A stretch of 64,000 nt of DNA from Acrocarpospora pleiomorpha (GTDB lineage: Bacteria > Actinomycetota > Actinomycetes > Streptosporangiales > Streptosporangiaceae), in contig NZ_BLAF01000026.1 of NCBI RefSeq assembly GCF_009687885.1, positions 1 through 64,000 of the forward strand, read 5' to 3'. The first letter of the stretch is position 1. The number at the start of each line of letters is the position of its first letter. The position numbers and the translations under genes are program-made. The notes under the pieces were generated by a model that worked only from the letters and a program-made list of their open reading frames with translations, made no database searches and was not told the origin of the DNA. Positions 55,984 to 64,000 of the stretch are shown piece after piece.

Positions 55984-57320
55984 CCCGCTACTGGTGCGAA
56001 CTGGCCTGGCTTCCCCCCGGCGAGGTCATCTCCGGCGTCCTGATCACGATCGAGGGCCGCTGGATCCTCGACGTCACTCGCCACGCCGACCCCCCGCCCG
56101 GCGCGGTGCGCCTCCCCGGCTTCACCATCCCGGGCCTCGCCAACGCGCACTCGCACGCCTTCCACCGGGCGCTGCGCGGCCACACCCAGACCGAACGCGG
56201 CTCGTTCTGGACCTGGCGCGAGCAGATGTACGCGGTGGCCGCCCGCCTCGACCCCGACAACTACTACGCCCTGGCCAAGGCCGTGTACGCCGAGATGGCG
56301 CTGGCCGGAATCACCTCCGTCGGCGAGTTCCACTACGTCCACCACGGTCCCGACGGCACGCCGTACAAGGACGGGAACGAGATGGGCCACGCGCTGATCC
56401 AGGCCGCGCGCGAGGCCGGGCTGCGCGTCGCGATGCTGGACACCTGCTACCTGACCGGCGGATTCGGGGCCGCGCTGCAGGGCCCGCAGGTGCGGTTCGG
56501 CGACGGGAACGCGCACCGCTGGGCCGAGCGCGCCGAGGAGCTGGCCGCCGCCTACCACGGCGAGGAGGACGTGGAGATCGGCGCCGCCATCCACTCCGTG
56601 CGCGCGGTCCCGCCCGAGCAGATGCCCACGGTGGTGGAGTTCGCGCACCGGCAGGCGGGCCCGCTGCACGCGCACGTCTCCGAGCAGCGCGCCGAGAACG
56701 ACGCCTGCGTGGCCGCCTACGCCGCCTCCCCGGTCCGGGTGCTGCACGAGCACGGCGCGCTCGGCCCGCGCTCCACGGCCGTGCACGCCACCCACCTGTC
56801 GGAGGAGGACATCGCGCTGCTGTCCGGCTCCGGCACGCACGTCTGCATGTGCCCGACCACCGAACGCGACCTGGCCGACGGCATCGGACCCGCCCGCCAC
56901 CTGCGCGAGTCGGGCTGCCCGATCACCCTCGGCTCCGACAGCCACGCGATCGTGGACCTGTTCGAGGAAGCCCGCGCGGTCGAGCTGAACGAGCGCCTGG
57001 CCACCCAGGAACGCGGCCACTGGCAGGCCGCGGAACTGCTGAACGCCGCCACCGCCGCGGGCCACGCCTCGCTCGGGTTCCCCGACGCCGGCTTCCTGCT
57101 CCCGGGCGCGCACGCCGATCTGGTCACGGTCCGGCTCGACTCGGTCCGTACGGCTGGCACGACCGCCGGTTCGGCGGTGGAATCGGTGATGTTCGCGGCG
57201 ATCGGGGCGGATGTCAGCTCGGTGGTGTCGGGCGGGCGGCGGATCGTCGAGGACGGCAGGCACACGCTGGGCGAGGTCGGCGCGCTGCTGCGGACCGCCA
57301 TCGACGCGGTCCGCGGCTGA
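55980..57320 (+). CDS. hutF: Formimidoylglutamate deiminase
   Basis: Predicted 446 residues from ATG at 55980. It deaminates N-formimino-L-glutamate to N-formyl-L-glutamate. It is an amidohydrolase-superfamily barrel: GLANAHSHAFHRALRG (first metal His pair), EFHYVHH, LHAHVSEQ, VHATHLSE and LGSDSHAIVDLFEEAR (metal Asp). Length is normal. It lies between the M20 and hutI genes in one operon. Confidence 0.96.
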   Translation: MTRYWCELAWLPPGEVISGVLITIEGRWILDVTRHADPPPGAVRLPGFTIPGLANAHSHAFHRALRGHTQTERGSFWTWREQMYAVAARLDPDNYYALAKAVYAEMALAGITSVGEFHYVHHGPDGTPYKDGNEMGHALIQAAREAGLRVAMLDTCYLTGGFGAALQGPQVRFGDGNAHRWAERAEELAAAYHGEEDVEIGAAIHSVRAVPPEQMPTVVEFAHRQAGPLHAHVSEQRAENDACVAAYAASPVRVLHEHGALGPRSTAVHATHLSEEDIALLSGSGTHVCMCPTTERDLADGIGPARHLRESGCPITLGSDSHAIVDLFEEARAVELNERLATQERGHWQAAELLNAATAAGHASLGFPDAGFLLPGAHADLVTVRLDSVRTAGTTAGSAVESVMFAAIGADVSSVVSGGRRIVEDGRHTLGEVGALLRTAIDAVRG

Positions 57321-57360
57321 GCGGCCGGAATTCAGGGTGGGGGACGTTCAGGTGGGGACG

Positions 57361-58506
57361 ATGACGGCAACGCTGTTCCATGGGATCGGGCAGCTCTATA
57401 CCGGCGATCCGGAGCGGGAGGAGATCACCGACGCCGCCTTGGTCGTCGAGAGCGGCGCCGTGGTCTGGGTGGGGGAAGCCGCCGACGCCCCGCTGGCCGA
57501 CCGCAACGTGGACGTGGACGGCCGCGCGATCCTGCCGGGTTTCGTGGACAGCCACGCCCACCTGGTCTTCGCCGGGGACCGCACCGCCGAGTTCGCGGCC
57601 AGGATGGCGGGCCGGCCGTACTCGGCGGGAGGCATCCGCACCACCGTGGCCGCCACCCGCGCGGCCACCACCCCGGCGCTGGCCGCCAACACCGCCGCGC
57701 TGGTCTCGGAGATGATCGCCCAGGGCACCACCACCATGGAGATCAAGAGCGGGTACGGCCTGACCGTCGAGGACGAGCGCAGATCCCTGGAGATCGCCTC
57801 CGCGTTCACCCCCGAGACCACCTACCTGGGAGCCCACGTCGTCCCGGACGGCGACCCCGACCGCTACGTGCGGCTGGCGGCGGGCCCGATGCTGGACGCC
57901 TGCGCGCCGTACGCCAAGTGGGTGGACGTGTTCTGCGAGCGCGGCGCGTTCGACGAGGACCAGACCAGGGAGATCCTGGCCGCCGGGCTGAAGGCCGGGC
58001 TGCAGGCCCGGGTGCACGCCGGCCAGCTGGGGGAGGGGCCGGGGGTGCGGGTGGCCTGCGAGCTGGGGGCGGCCTCGGCCGACCACTGCACCCACCTGAG
58101 CGACCAGGACGTGGACCTGCTGGCCGCCAGCGGGGTGGTGGCCACCCTGCTGCCGGGGGCGGAGTTCTCGACCCGCTCGCCCTATCCGGACGCGCGGCGG
58201 CTGCTCGACGCCGGAGTGACGGTGGCGCTGGCGACGGACTGCAATCCGGGCTCCTCGTTCACCTCCTCGATGCCGTTCTGCGTGGCGCTGGCCGTACGGG
58301 AGATGGGCATGACGCCGCTGGAGGCGGTGCGGGCGGCGACCCGGGGCGGGGCGGCGGCGCTGCGGCGCGCCGACGTCGGGACGCTGGGGCAGGGCGCCCG
58401 CGCGGATCTCGTCATCCTGGACGCGCCCTCGTACGTGCATCTGGCCTACCGGCCGGGAGTTCCGCTGGTCGCACAGGTGTGGCAGGCGGGACGGCGCGTC
58501 GTTTGA
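57361..58506 (+). CDS. hutI: Imidazolonepropionase
   Basis: Predicted 381 residues from ATG at 57361, with GGTGGGG upstream. It opens the ring of 4-imidazolone-5-propanoate to give formiminoglutamate, the HutF substrate. Marks are LPGFVDSHAHLVFAGDR, GTTTMEIKSGYGL, VHAGQLGEG, SADHCTHLSDQD and LATDCNPGSSFTSSMP. The length is typical of actinobacterial HutI. It is 40 bases after hutF and ends the operon. Confidence 0.97.
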   Translation: MTATLFHGIGQLYTGDPEREEITDAALVVESGAVVWVGEAADAPLADRNVDVDGRAILPGFVDSHAHLVFAGDRTAEFAARMAGRPYSAGGIRTTVAATRAATTPALAANTAALVSEMIAQGTTTMEIKSGYGLTVEDERRSLEIASAFTPETTYLGAHVVPDGDPDRYVRLAAGPMLDACAPYAKWVDVFCERGAFDEDQTREILAAGLKAGLQARVHAGQLGEGPGVRVACELGAASADHCTHLSDQDVDLLAASGVVATLLPGAEFSTRSPYPDARRLLDAGVTVALATDCNPGSSFTSSMPFCVALAVREMGMTPLEAVRAATRGGAAALRRADVGTLGQGARADLVILDAPSYVHLAYRPGVPLVAQVWQAGRRVV

Positions 58507-58548
58507 TTCCCGATTCCCCGGGCAGACGGCCGGAATTCCGGGTGCGCA

Positions 58549-58564
58549 TCCTCCTGTAGGAGGA
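58549..58564 (+). terminator. Small hairpin TCCTCC-TGTA-GGAGGA after hutI
   Basis: A perfect 6-bp stem with an A-rich tail lies 43 bases after the hutI stop. It is weak as a terminator. The GGAGGA half is not followed by a start codon. Confidence 0.4.
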
Positions 58565-58653
58565 AACCAAAACCGTTCCCGGGTCGTATTTGTTAAGGGA
58601 ATCTTTGCCCTGATCGATCCGTTGGTCGTTGCAGGACGAAGCGTTGATGAATC

Positions 58654-59622
58654 ATGCAGAATCATGCCGCGGCGGAACGAGGTGCCATCGAAATGGCGAC
58701 GGGGAATCGCACGGGAGAGGTAGCGGACCGGGATCTGCTGGGAACCTATCTGGCCGAGATCGGGCGTGTGCCGCTGTTGACCGCGGAGGAGGAGGTGGAG
58801 CTCGCCAAACGCATCGAGGCCGGCCTCTTCGCGGAACAGCTGCTCGACTCCGGTGACGCGGAGCCCAAGCTGGGTGACGCGCTGGACGAGGAGCTGGAAC
58901 GCATCGCGGTCTCCGGCCACCGGGCGAAGGACGAGTTCATCCAGGCCAACCTGCGGCTGGTGGTGGCGGTGGCACGGAAATACTCGGGGCGTGGCATGCC
59001 GCTGATCGACCTGGTGCAGGAGGGGAACCTGGGCCTGGTGCGCGCGGTGGAGAAATTCGACTATCGGCGTGGCTACAAATTCTCGACATACGCGACATGG
59101 TGGATCCGGCAGTCGGTGGGGCGCGCCATCCACGAGCAGGCGAGACCGGTGCGGCTGCCGACGCACGCGGGTGAGCAGATGACCCGGCTGATGCGGGTGC
59201 GCCGGGACATGCTCGCCGAATTCGACACCGAACCCACCGACGTGGATCTGGCCGAGGTGCTGGACCTGCCGATCGAGCGGGTCAGGGAGCTGCGCCGCTG
59301 GGCCTCCGACCCGGTCTCGCTGCAACTGGGCGTGGGCGACGAGGACGAGACCGAGCTCGGCGACATGATCGCCGACGACACCTGGGCCGACCCCGAGCAG
59401 CAGGCCATGGCCACCCTGGAGAAGGAGCGCCTGGAGCAGTGGCTGACCGGCCTGGAGGGTCAGGCCAGGGAGATGCTGCGCTGGCGTTACGGCCTGGTGG
59501 ACGGCCGCGAGCACACCCTCACCGAGGTCGGCGAGCGGTATGGCATCGGCAGGGACCGGGCCCGCCGGGTGGAGCGCGACGCGCTGGCCCGGCTGCGGAA
59601 GATGGCCCACGCGGCGGCTTGA
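58654..59622 (+). CDS. Principal-type sigma factor (sigma-70 family, HrdA/C/D- or SigB-like)
   Basis: Predicted 322 residues. Region 1.2 is DLLGTYLAEIGRVPLLTAEEEVELA (in part). Region 2 is FIQANLRLVVAVARKYSGRGMPLIDLVQEGNLGL and the region 2.3/2.4 stretch FDYRRGYKFSTYATWWIRQSV. Region 3 and region 4 (TLTEVGERYGIGRDRARRVERDAL) follow. The long acidic region 1.1 of HrdB is absent and region 4 departs from the usual R-E-R-I-R-Q-I-E reading, so this is an alternative principal-like factor rather than the essential one. It binds core RNA polymerase and recognises promoters. It is monocistronic. Confidence 0.92.
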   Translation: MQNHAAAERGAIEMATGNRTGEVADRDLLGTYLAEIGRVPLLTAEEEVELAKRIEAGLFAEQLLDSGDAEPKLGDALDEELERIAVSGHRAKDEFIQANLRLVVAVARKYSGRGMPLIDLVQEGNLGLVRAVEKFDYRRGYKFSTYATWWIRQSVGRAIHEQARPVRLPTHAGEQMTRLMRVRRDMLAEFDTEPTDVDLAEVLDLPIERVRELRRWASDPVSLQLGVGDEDETELGDMIADDTWADPEQQAMATLEKERLEQWLTGLEGQAREMLRWRYGLVDGREHTLTEVGERYGIGRDRARRVERDALARLRKMAHAAA

Positions 59623-59636
59623 CCAGGGCTTTACCA

Positions 59637-59666
59637 ACGCGCACCCCTTTGGGGGTGCGCGTTTTT
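59637..59666 (+). terminator. Intrinsic terminator after the sigma-factor gene
   Basis: ACGCGCACCCC-TTT-GGGGGTGCGCG is followed by TTTTT. The stem starts 15 bases after the stop codon. Confidence 0.95.
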
Positions 59667-59683
59667 GTCTTTCCACACGATCC

Positions 59684-59730
59684 GAAACCTTCCCGAAACA
59701 TGCCACAAACGAGTTTCACAGATGTGAAAC
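59684..59730 (+). promoter_or_regulatory. Candidate GlnR binding region before amt
   Basis: GAAAC (59684), GAAAC (59695) and CAAAC (59706) repeat every 11 bp, and TTCAC-n6-GAAAC follows at 59715-59730, which is also the palindrome GTTTCAC-AGAT-GTGAAAC. This matches the 11-bp phasing of actinobacterial GlnR half-sites (GTnAC-n6-GAAAC). GlnR normally activates amt-glnK-glnD under nitrogen limitation. Confidence 0.6.
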
Positions 59731-59926
59731 ACGCCACGTCGTGACCTGAAACGGCAGAAGAACACGCTGGCGCCCACGGAAGAGGACCCGAGCGGTCGGT
59801 GAGAGCCGGTGGCGGAGGCGCGCTCGTCCGAATACGTCAGTGTGCCAGCCGGTCAATGAAGCCTGGGTGAAGCCCACTGCGCACGTGATAACCGGCCACA
59901 CGCCAATGGGAAGGAGGGCCGCGTCG

Positions 59927-61246
59927 ATGGAAATCGATACCGGCTCCACTGCCTGGATGATCACAGCGACAGCACTCGTGTTGCTGATGACTCCAGGTCT
60001 CGCTTTCTTCTACGGGGGCATGACCAGGGCAAAGAGTGTCCTGAACATGATGATGATGTCCTGGGTCAGTATCGTCGTGGTGACGGTGGCCTGGGTCCTG
60101 TATGGTCACTCGCTCGCCTTCGACGCCGCCGGGGACGGGACGGGCATCGTCAACAAGCTCGTCGGCGGTCTGGACAACTGGGGACTCACCGGCCTCGTTG
60201 AGACAGCCACCAAGGACGACGGCACCGGGATGCCCAACCTGGTCTTCTCGGCCTTCCAGCTCACTTTCGCGATCATCACCGTTGCCCTGATCAGCGGCGC
60301 CATCGCGGACCGGGCCAAGTTCGGCGCGTGGGTGGTCTTCTCCGCGCTGTGGGCCACGGTGGTCTACTTCCCGGTCGCCCACTGGGTCTGGGGCGGCGGC
60401 TGGCTGGCCAACCTCGGCATCGAGGACTTCGCGGGTGGCACGGTCGTGCACATCAACGCCGGTGCCGCGGCGCTCGCGCTCGCGCTGGTGCTGGGCAAGC
60501 GGTCCGGCTGGGGCAAGGATCCGATGCGCCCCCACAACCTGACCCTGGTGCTCCTCGGCGCCGGCATCCTGTGGTTCGGCTGGTTCGGCTTCAACGCCGG
60601 CTCCGAGCTGGCGGTCGACGGCACCACCGGACTCGCCTTCATGAACACCCAGATCGCGACCGCTGTCGCGGCCGGCACCTGGATCATCGTGGAGAAGGTG
60701 CGCGACGGCCACTCCACCACCCTCGGCATCGCCTCCGGCGCGGTCTCCGGCCTCGTCGCCATCACCCCTGCCTGTGGTTTCGTGGACCCGTGGGCGGCCG
60801 CCGTCATCGGCATCCTCGCCGGTGGCATCTGCGCCTTCGCCGTGGGCCTGAAGTACAAGCTCAACTACGACGACTCCCTCGACGTGGTCGGCGTGCACCT
60901 GGTCGGCGGCGTGATCGGCGCGGTCGCGCTCGGCTTCGTCGCGGCCTACCCGTTCGCCGACGGCCAGGAGAAGGGCATCCTCGTCGGCGGTCCGATCTCC
61001 CAGCTGGGCGTCCAGATCCTCGGTCCGGTGGCGGTCGGCCTGTACTCCTTCGTCGTGACCTACATCCTCGGCAAGATCGTCGACAAGACGATGGGCTTCC
61101 GGATCACGCAGGAGGAAGAGGTCACCGGCATCGACATCACCACCCACGCCGAGACCGGCTACGACCTCGGCACGATCCACTCCTCGGGCGTAACCTCCTC
61201 GAACGGGCCGGCGGTTCCGGCTGAGGCCAAGAAGGTGGACGCATGA
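59927..61246 (+). CDS. amt: Ammonium transporter
   Basis: Predicted 439 residues from ATG at 59927, with AAGGAGGG 8 bases upstream. Eleven membrane helices are visible. The gate and twin-His residues occur in DTGSTAWMITATALVLLMTPGLAFFYGG (in part), GGTVVHINAGAAALALAL and VGVHLVGGVIGAVALG. It admits ammonium and is blocked by GlnK at high nitrogen. Its stop overlaps the glnK start (ATGA). The amt-glnK-glnD order is standard in actinobacteria. Confidence 0.97.
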   Translation: MEIDTGSTAWMITATALVLLMTPGLAFFYGGMTRAKSVLNMMMMSWVSIVVVTVAWVLYGHSLAFDAAGDGTGIVNKLVGGLDNWGLTGLVETATKDDGTGMPNLVFSAFQLTFAIITVALISGAIADRAKFGAWVVFSALWATVVYFPVAHWVWGGGWLANLGIEDFAGGTVVHINAGAAALALALVLGKRSGWGKDPMRPHNLTLVLLGAGILWFGWFGFNAGSELAVDGTTGLAFMNTQIATAVAAGTWIIVEKVRDGHSTTLGIASGAVSGLVAITPACGFVDPWAAAVIGILAGGICAFAVGLKYKLNYDDSLDVVGVHLVGGVIGAVALGFVAAYPFADGQEKGILVGGPISQLGVQILGPVAVGLYSFVVTYILGKIVDKTMGFRITQEEEVTGIDITTHAETGYDLGTIHSSGVTSSNGPAVPAEAKKVDA

Positions 61247-61581
61247 AGCTCATCACCGCAATCATCAAGCCGTTCAAACTCGACGACGTCAAAGCCGCTC
61301 TCGAGCAGTTCGGCGTCAAGGGCCTCACGGTCAGCGAGGCCAGCGGCTACGGCCGCCAGAAGGGCCACACCGAGGTCTACCGCGGCGCCGAGTACCAGGT
61401 CGACCTGGTGCCCAAGGTCCGGGTCGAGGTGCTGACCGAGGAGGACGACGTCGAGGACGTCATCGACGTCATCGTCAAGGCCGCCCAGACCGGCAAGATC
61501 GGCGACGGCAAGGTCTGGTCCGTGCCGGTGGACACGGTGATCCGTGTCCGCACCGGTGAACGCGGGCCGGAGGCGCTGTAA
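61243..61581 (+). CDS. glnK: PII nitrogen regulatory protein
   Basis: Predicted 112 residues. MKLITAIIKPFKLDDVKAAL is the PII start, and the T-loop has YGRQKGHTEVYRGAEY with Tyr51, the residue adenylylated by GlnD in actinobacteria. IRVRTGERGPEAL is the normal end. It senses ATP/ADP and 2-oxoglutarate and docks on Amt. It is translationally coupled to amt and followed closely by glnD. Confidence 0.98.
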   Translation: MKLITAIIKPFKLDDVKAALEQFGVKGLTVSEASGYGRQKGHTEVYRGAEYQVDLVPKVRVEVLTEEDDVEDVIDVIVKAAQTGKIGDGKVWSVPVDTVIRVRTGERGPEAL

Positions 61582-61585
61582 CCGA

Positions 61586-63874
61586 ATGATGAGAGGGGAA
61601 GCTCGCTCGTTCGCCGCGGCCCGCAAGGAGCGGGCCGCGGATATCGACCGCTGGCTCACCGATCTGTTCCGCACGGCGATCAGCCAGCGGAACGGGAAGA
61701 GCGGGCTCCCCGAAATCGAGAGAGGCGGCGAGCGCGCCACCGCGGGAAGCGGGGTCGCGCTCGTCGCCGTCGGCAGCCTGGGCCGGGGGGAGCTGGCCCC
61801 CGGCAGTGACCTGGACCTGGTCCTGCTGCACAACGGCCGCGACGACGTCGCCCAGATCGCCGACCGCATCTGGTACCCGATCTGGGACTCCGGGATCGGC
61901 CTGGACCACTCGGTCCGCACCGTCGACGAGGCCGCCAAGGTGGCCCGGGAGGATCTGAAGGCCGTGCTCGGCCTCATCCAGGCCCGGCACATCAGTGGCG
62001 ATCCCGAGCTCACCCGGGCCGCGCGCGAAGCCGTACTGGTGGAGTGGCGGGCCGACTCGCGGCGGCGCCTGGGCGAGCTGCGGGAGGCCGCCGACCACCG
62101 GGCCGACTCCAGCGGGGAGCTGGCCTTCCTGCTCGAACCCGATCTGAAGGACGCGCGCGGCGGCATCCGCGACGTGCAGGCGATGCAGGCCGTGGCCGCC
62201 GCCTGGGTCGCCTCCGCCCCCGGGCCCCGGGTGCGGGAGGCGTACGAGCTGCTGCTGGACATCCGGCACGGGCTGCACCTGGTCACCGCGCGCGGCACCG
62301 ACCGGCTGGTGCTGCAGGAGCAGGACGCGGTGGCCGGCACGCTCGGCCTGCTGGACGCCGAGGCGCTGATGCGCCGCCTGGCCGAGGCCGGGCGCACGAT
62401 CGCGCACGCCTTCGACGCCACCTGGCGGACGGTGGACCGGCTGCTGTCCGGGCCCGCCCCGCGCGGCCGCCGCCCGCTCGCCGACGGCGTGGTGGAGCAC
62501 GGCGGCGAGGTGGTGCTGGCGCGCGGCGTCAGCCCCCGCAACGATCCCGTCCTGGTGCTGCGCGCCGCCGCGGCCGCCGCAGAAGCCGGGCTGCCGCTGG
62601 CCCCGGCCACCGTGAGCATGCTGGCCGCCCAGTCCCCGCCGCTGCCGGTGCCCTGGCCGGACGATGCCAGGGACGCCCTGGTCGGCCTGCTCGGCGCGGG
62701 CCGCGCGGCCGTGCCGGTGTGGGAGGAACTCGACCAGGCGGGCGTGCTGGTCCGGCTGATCCCCGACTGGGAGCGGGTACGGCACCGCCCGCAGCGCAAC
62801 CCGATCCACACCTACACCGTGGACCGGCACCTGATCGAGACGGCCGCCGGAGCCGCCGCCTTCACCCGCGAGGTGTCCCGCCCCGACCTGCTGCTGATCG
62901 GCGCGCTGCTGCACGACATCGGCAAGGGCTGGCCGGGCGACCACTCCAGCACCGGCGAGGTGGTGGTCCGCGACATCGCCACCCGGATGGGGCTGCCCGC
63001 CGCCGACGTGGACGTGCTGGCCACCATGGTCCGCCACCACCTGCTGCTGCCGGAGACCGCGACCCGCCGCGACCTGGACGACCCGATGACGATCTCCCGG
63101 GTGGCCGGCGCGGTCGGCACCCGCGAGGTGCTCGACCTGCTGGCCGCGCTGGCGGTCGCCGACGGCCAGGCCACCGGGCCGGCCGCCTGGAACAGCTGGA
63201 AGGCCTCCCTGGTCTCCGACCTGGTGCGCCGGGTCAGGTCCGCGCTGAACGGCACCCCGCCCGCGCCCGCGCCGAGCCTGTCGCAGGAGCAGGCGTCGCT
63301 GGCCCGGCACGGCGGCGGCGCGATCCGGGTCAACGGCGGCGCGGTCACCGTGGTCGCCCCGGACCGGCCGGGACTGCTGTGGCGCGCGGCCGGGGTGCTG
63401 GCCGCGCACCGGATGGTGGTGCGCTCGGCCTCCGCCGCCTCGGCCGGCTCCACGGCCGTGATCGAGTTCGCGGTGGTCCCCGAGTACGGCTCGCCCCCCG
63501 ACCCGGCGACCCTGGAGGCGGACCTGCGCCTGGTGCTGGCCGGGCGCCTGGACATCGAGCAGCGGCTGGCCCGCAGGACCCGATCGCTGCGCCCGCCCCG
63601 GGTGCCGGTGGCGCCGCCGCGGGTGACGCTGGTGGACGACGCCTCCAGCACGGCCACCGTGGTCGAGGTGCGCGCGCACGATCGCCCCGGCCTGCTGTGG
63701 AAGATCGGCAGGGCCTTCGGGGACTGTGGCCTGGACGTGCGCGCGGCGCGGGTGGAGACGCTGGGTGCGGAGGCGGTGGACGTCTTCTACGTGGTGGACC
63801 GGGCCGGCCGGCCCATCCTGGACGAGCAGCAGCGCACCCAAGTGCGGGAACAGGTGCTTATCGCACTTAGATGA
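61586..63874 (+). CDS. glnD: PII nucleotidyltransferase/nucleotidylyl-removing enzyme
   Basis: Predicted 762 residues from ATG at 61586 (second ATG at 61589). The nucleotidyltransferase site is VAVGSLGRGELAPGSDLDLVLL. The central GlnD_UR_UTase segment has LLEPDLKDARGGIRDVQAM. The HD domain has LLIGALLHDIGKGWPGDHS. Two ACT domains close the protein (DRPGLLWRAAGVLA and DRPGLLWKIGRAFG). In actinobacteria GlnD adenylylates GlnK at Tyr51 under nitrogen limitation. It ends the operon. Confidence 0.96.
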   Translation: MMRGEARSFAAARKERAADIDRWLTDLFRTAISQRNGKSGLPEIERGGERATAGSGVALVAVGSLGRGELAPGSDLDLVLLHNGRDDVAQIADRIWYPIWDSGIGLDHSVRTVDEAAKVAREDLKAVLGLIQARHISGDPELTRAAREAVLVEWRADSRRRLGELREAADHRADSSGELAFLLEPDLKDARGGIRDVQAMQAVAAAWVASAPGPRVREAYELLLDIRHGLHLVTARGTDRLVLQEQDAVAGTLGLLDAEALMRRLAEAGRTIAHAFDATWRTVDRLLSGPAPRGRRPLADGVVEHGGEVVLARGVSPRNDPVLVLRAAAAAAEAGLPLAPATVSMLAAQSPPLPVPWPDDARDALVGLLGAGRAAVPVWEELDQAGVLVRLIPDWERVRHRPQRNPIHTYTVDRHLIETAAGAAAFTREVSRPDLLLIGALLHDIGKGWPGDHSSTGEVVVRDIATRMGLPAADVDVLATMVRHHLLLPETATRRDLDDPMTISRVAGAVGTREVLDLLAALAVADGQATGPAAWNSWKASLVSDLVRRVRSALNGTPPAPAPSLSQEQASLARHGGGAIRVNGGAVTVVAPDRPGLLWRAAGVLAAHRMVVRSASAASAGSTAVIEFAVVPEYGSPPDPATLEADLRLVLAGRLDIEQRLARRTRSLRPPRVPVAPPRVTLVDDASSTATVVEVRAHDRPGLLWKIGRAFGDCGLDVRAARVETLGAEAVDVFYVVDRAGRPILDEQQRTQVREQVLIALR

Positions 63875-64000
63875 TCTTCTGTCCGGTCCTGTGCCTTGGG
63901 ATCATTCCTCTTACCAGTTGGTAACGATTGCGTCCCTTGTATCGGTAAGGCCTCTTACCATCGTGACCTTGTGGTCGAATTGTCCGCGCTTGTCTAGCAA
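63875..64000. other. 3' end of window: probable promoter region
   Basis: No gene is seen in 126 bases. TTACCA-GT-TGGTAA (63911-63924) is a short palindrome and a related CTTACCA recurs at 63953. The sequence is less GC-rich than the coding DNA and may be the promoter of a gene beyond the window. Confidence 0.4.

Noticed and set aside
57214..59706. Long minus-strand open frame opposite hutI and the sigma-factor gene
   Set aside because: It covers genes with complete family motifs on the other strand and its translation is Arg/Pro/Gly-rich without recognisable domains.

Overview
The window is high-GC actinobacterial DNA. Gene content and order (murI / metallo-beta-lactamase / rph / rdgB, bcp next to a DUF3618 gene, amt-glnK-glnD, an ethanolamine/polyamine-type glnA cluster, a split hut cluster, large secreted glycoside hydrolases) fit a filamentous actinomycete. 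Streptosporangiales (Nonomuraea/Streptosporangium-like) is my best guess, made without any database search. No rRNA, CRISPR array or intact insertion sequence was seen. One tRNA gene is present.

Layout. 1-5.7 kb: a truncated thioesterase gene, a secreted ThuA-lectin protein, a small toxin/immunity pair (papain-fold glutamine deamidase plus a YrhB/Imm35-like protein) and a membrane-anchored sulfite-oxidase-like enzyme. 6.0-8.9 kb: the conserved block rdgB, rph, MBL phosphodiesterase, murI. 9.0-14.3 kb: an FtsX-type ABC exporter with a response regulator and histidine kinase. 14.4-22.5 kb: an accessory region ending at a tRNA. It holds an HTH-nucleotidyltransferase/HEPN module whose HEPN gene carries an amber stop, a ribbon-helix-helix/Doc toxin pair, SnoaL/TetR, LysR/MBL and AKR/TetR regulator-enzyme pairs, and a likely recombinase tail that reads into the tRNA. 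22.6-27.6 kb: bcp, DUF3618, an amino-acid deaminase/aldolase-like gene, two envelope-stress-type membrane proteins and a GT39-like membrane protein.

27.9-36.1 kb is one metabolic neighbourhood on the minus strand with a divergent FadR-type regulator. A GlnA4-like gamma-glutamylating enzyme, an aldehyde dehydrogenase, an SDR and a PuuD-like hydrolase form a gamma-glutamylated amine pathway. It runs into gcvT-gcvH-sdaA, which sits behind a tandem glycine riboswitch overlapping the end of the PuuD gene. 36-39.5 kb carries small membrane, CsbD-like, AbiEii-like, RidA and HxlR genes and a tRNA-like scar. 39.5-44.1 kb is a DUF4331 / TPR / NicO-type metal transporter cassette. 44.2-46.1 kb is a secreted GH5 beta-mannanase. 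46.4-48.4 kb is a small HTH regulator plus ABC exporter under three palindromic operators.

48.6-58.5 kb holds histidine degradation genes (hutU, then an M20 amidohydrolase, hutF and hutI), interrupted by an RpiR regulator, a PadR-controlled drug-type ABC transporter and an SDR. The same palindrome, TGAATG-n4-CATTCA, lies before both hut transcription units. 58.7-63.9 kb has a principal-type sigma factor, then amt-glnK-glnD behind a candidate GlnR site.

Most unusual observations: (i) two separate gene junctions (glnA/aldehyde dehydrogenase and M20/hutF) each carry a tandem duplication that makes a translationally coupled micro-gene; (ii) a class-I tRNA with a UAG anticodon and a recombinase-like frame ending inside it; (iii) the amber-interrupted HEPN toxin; (iv) the triple operator over an apparently leaderless HTH-ABC promoter; (v) several families of intergenic repeats.
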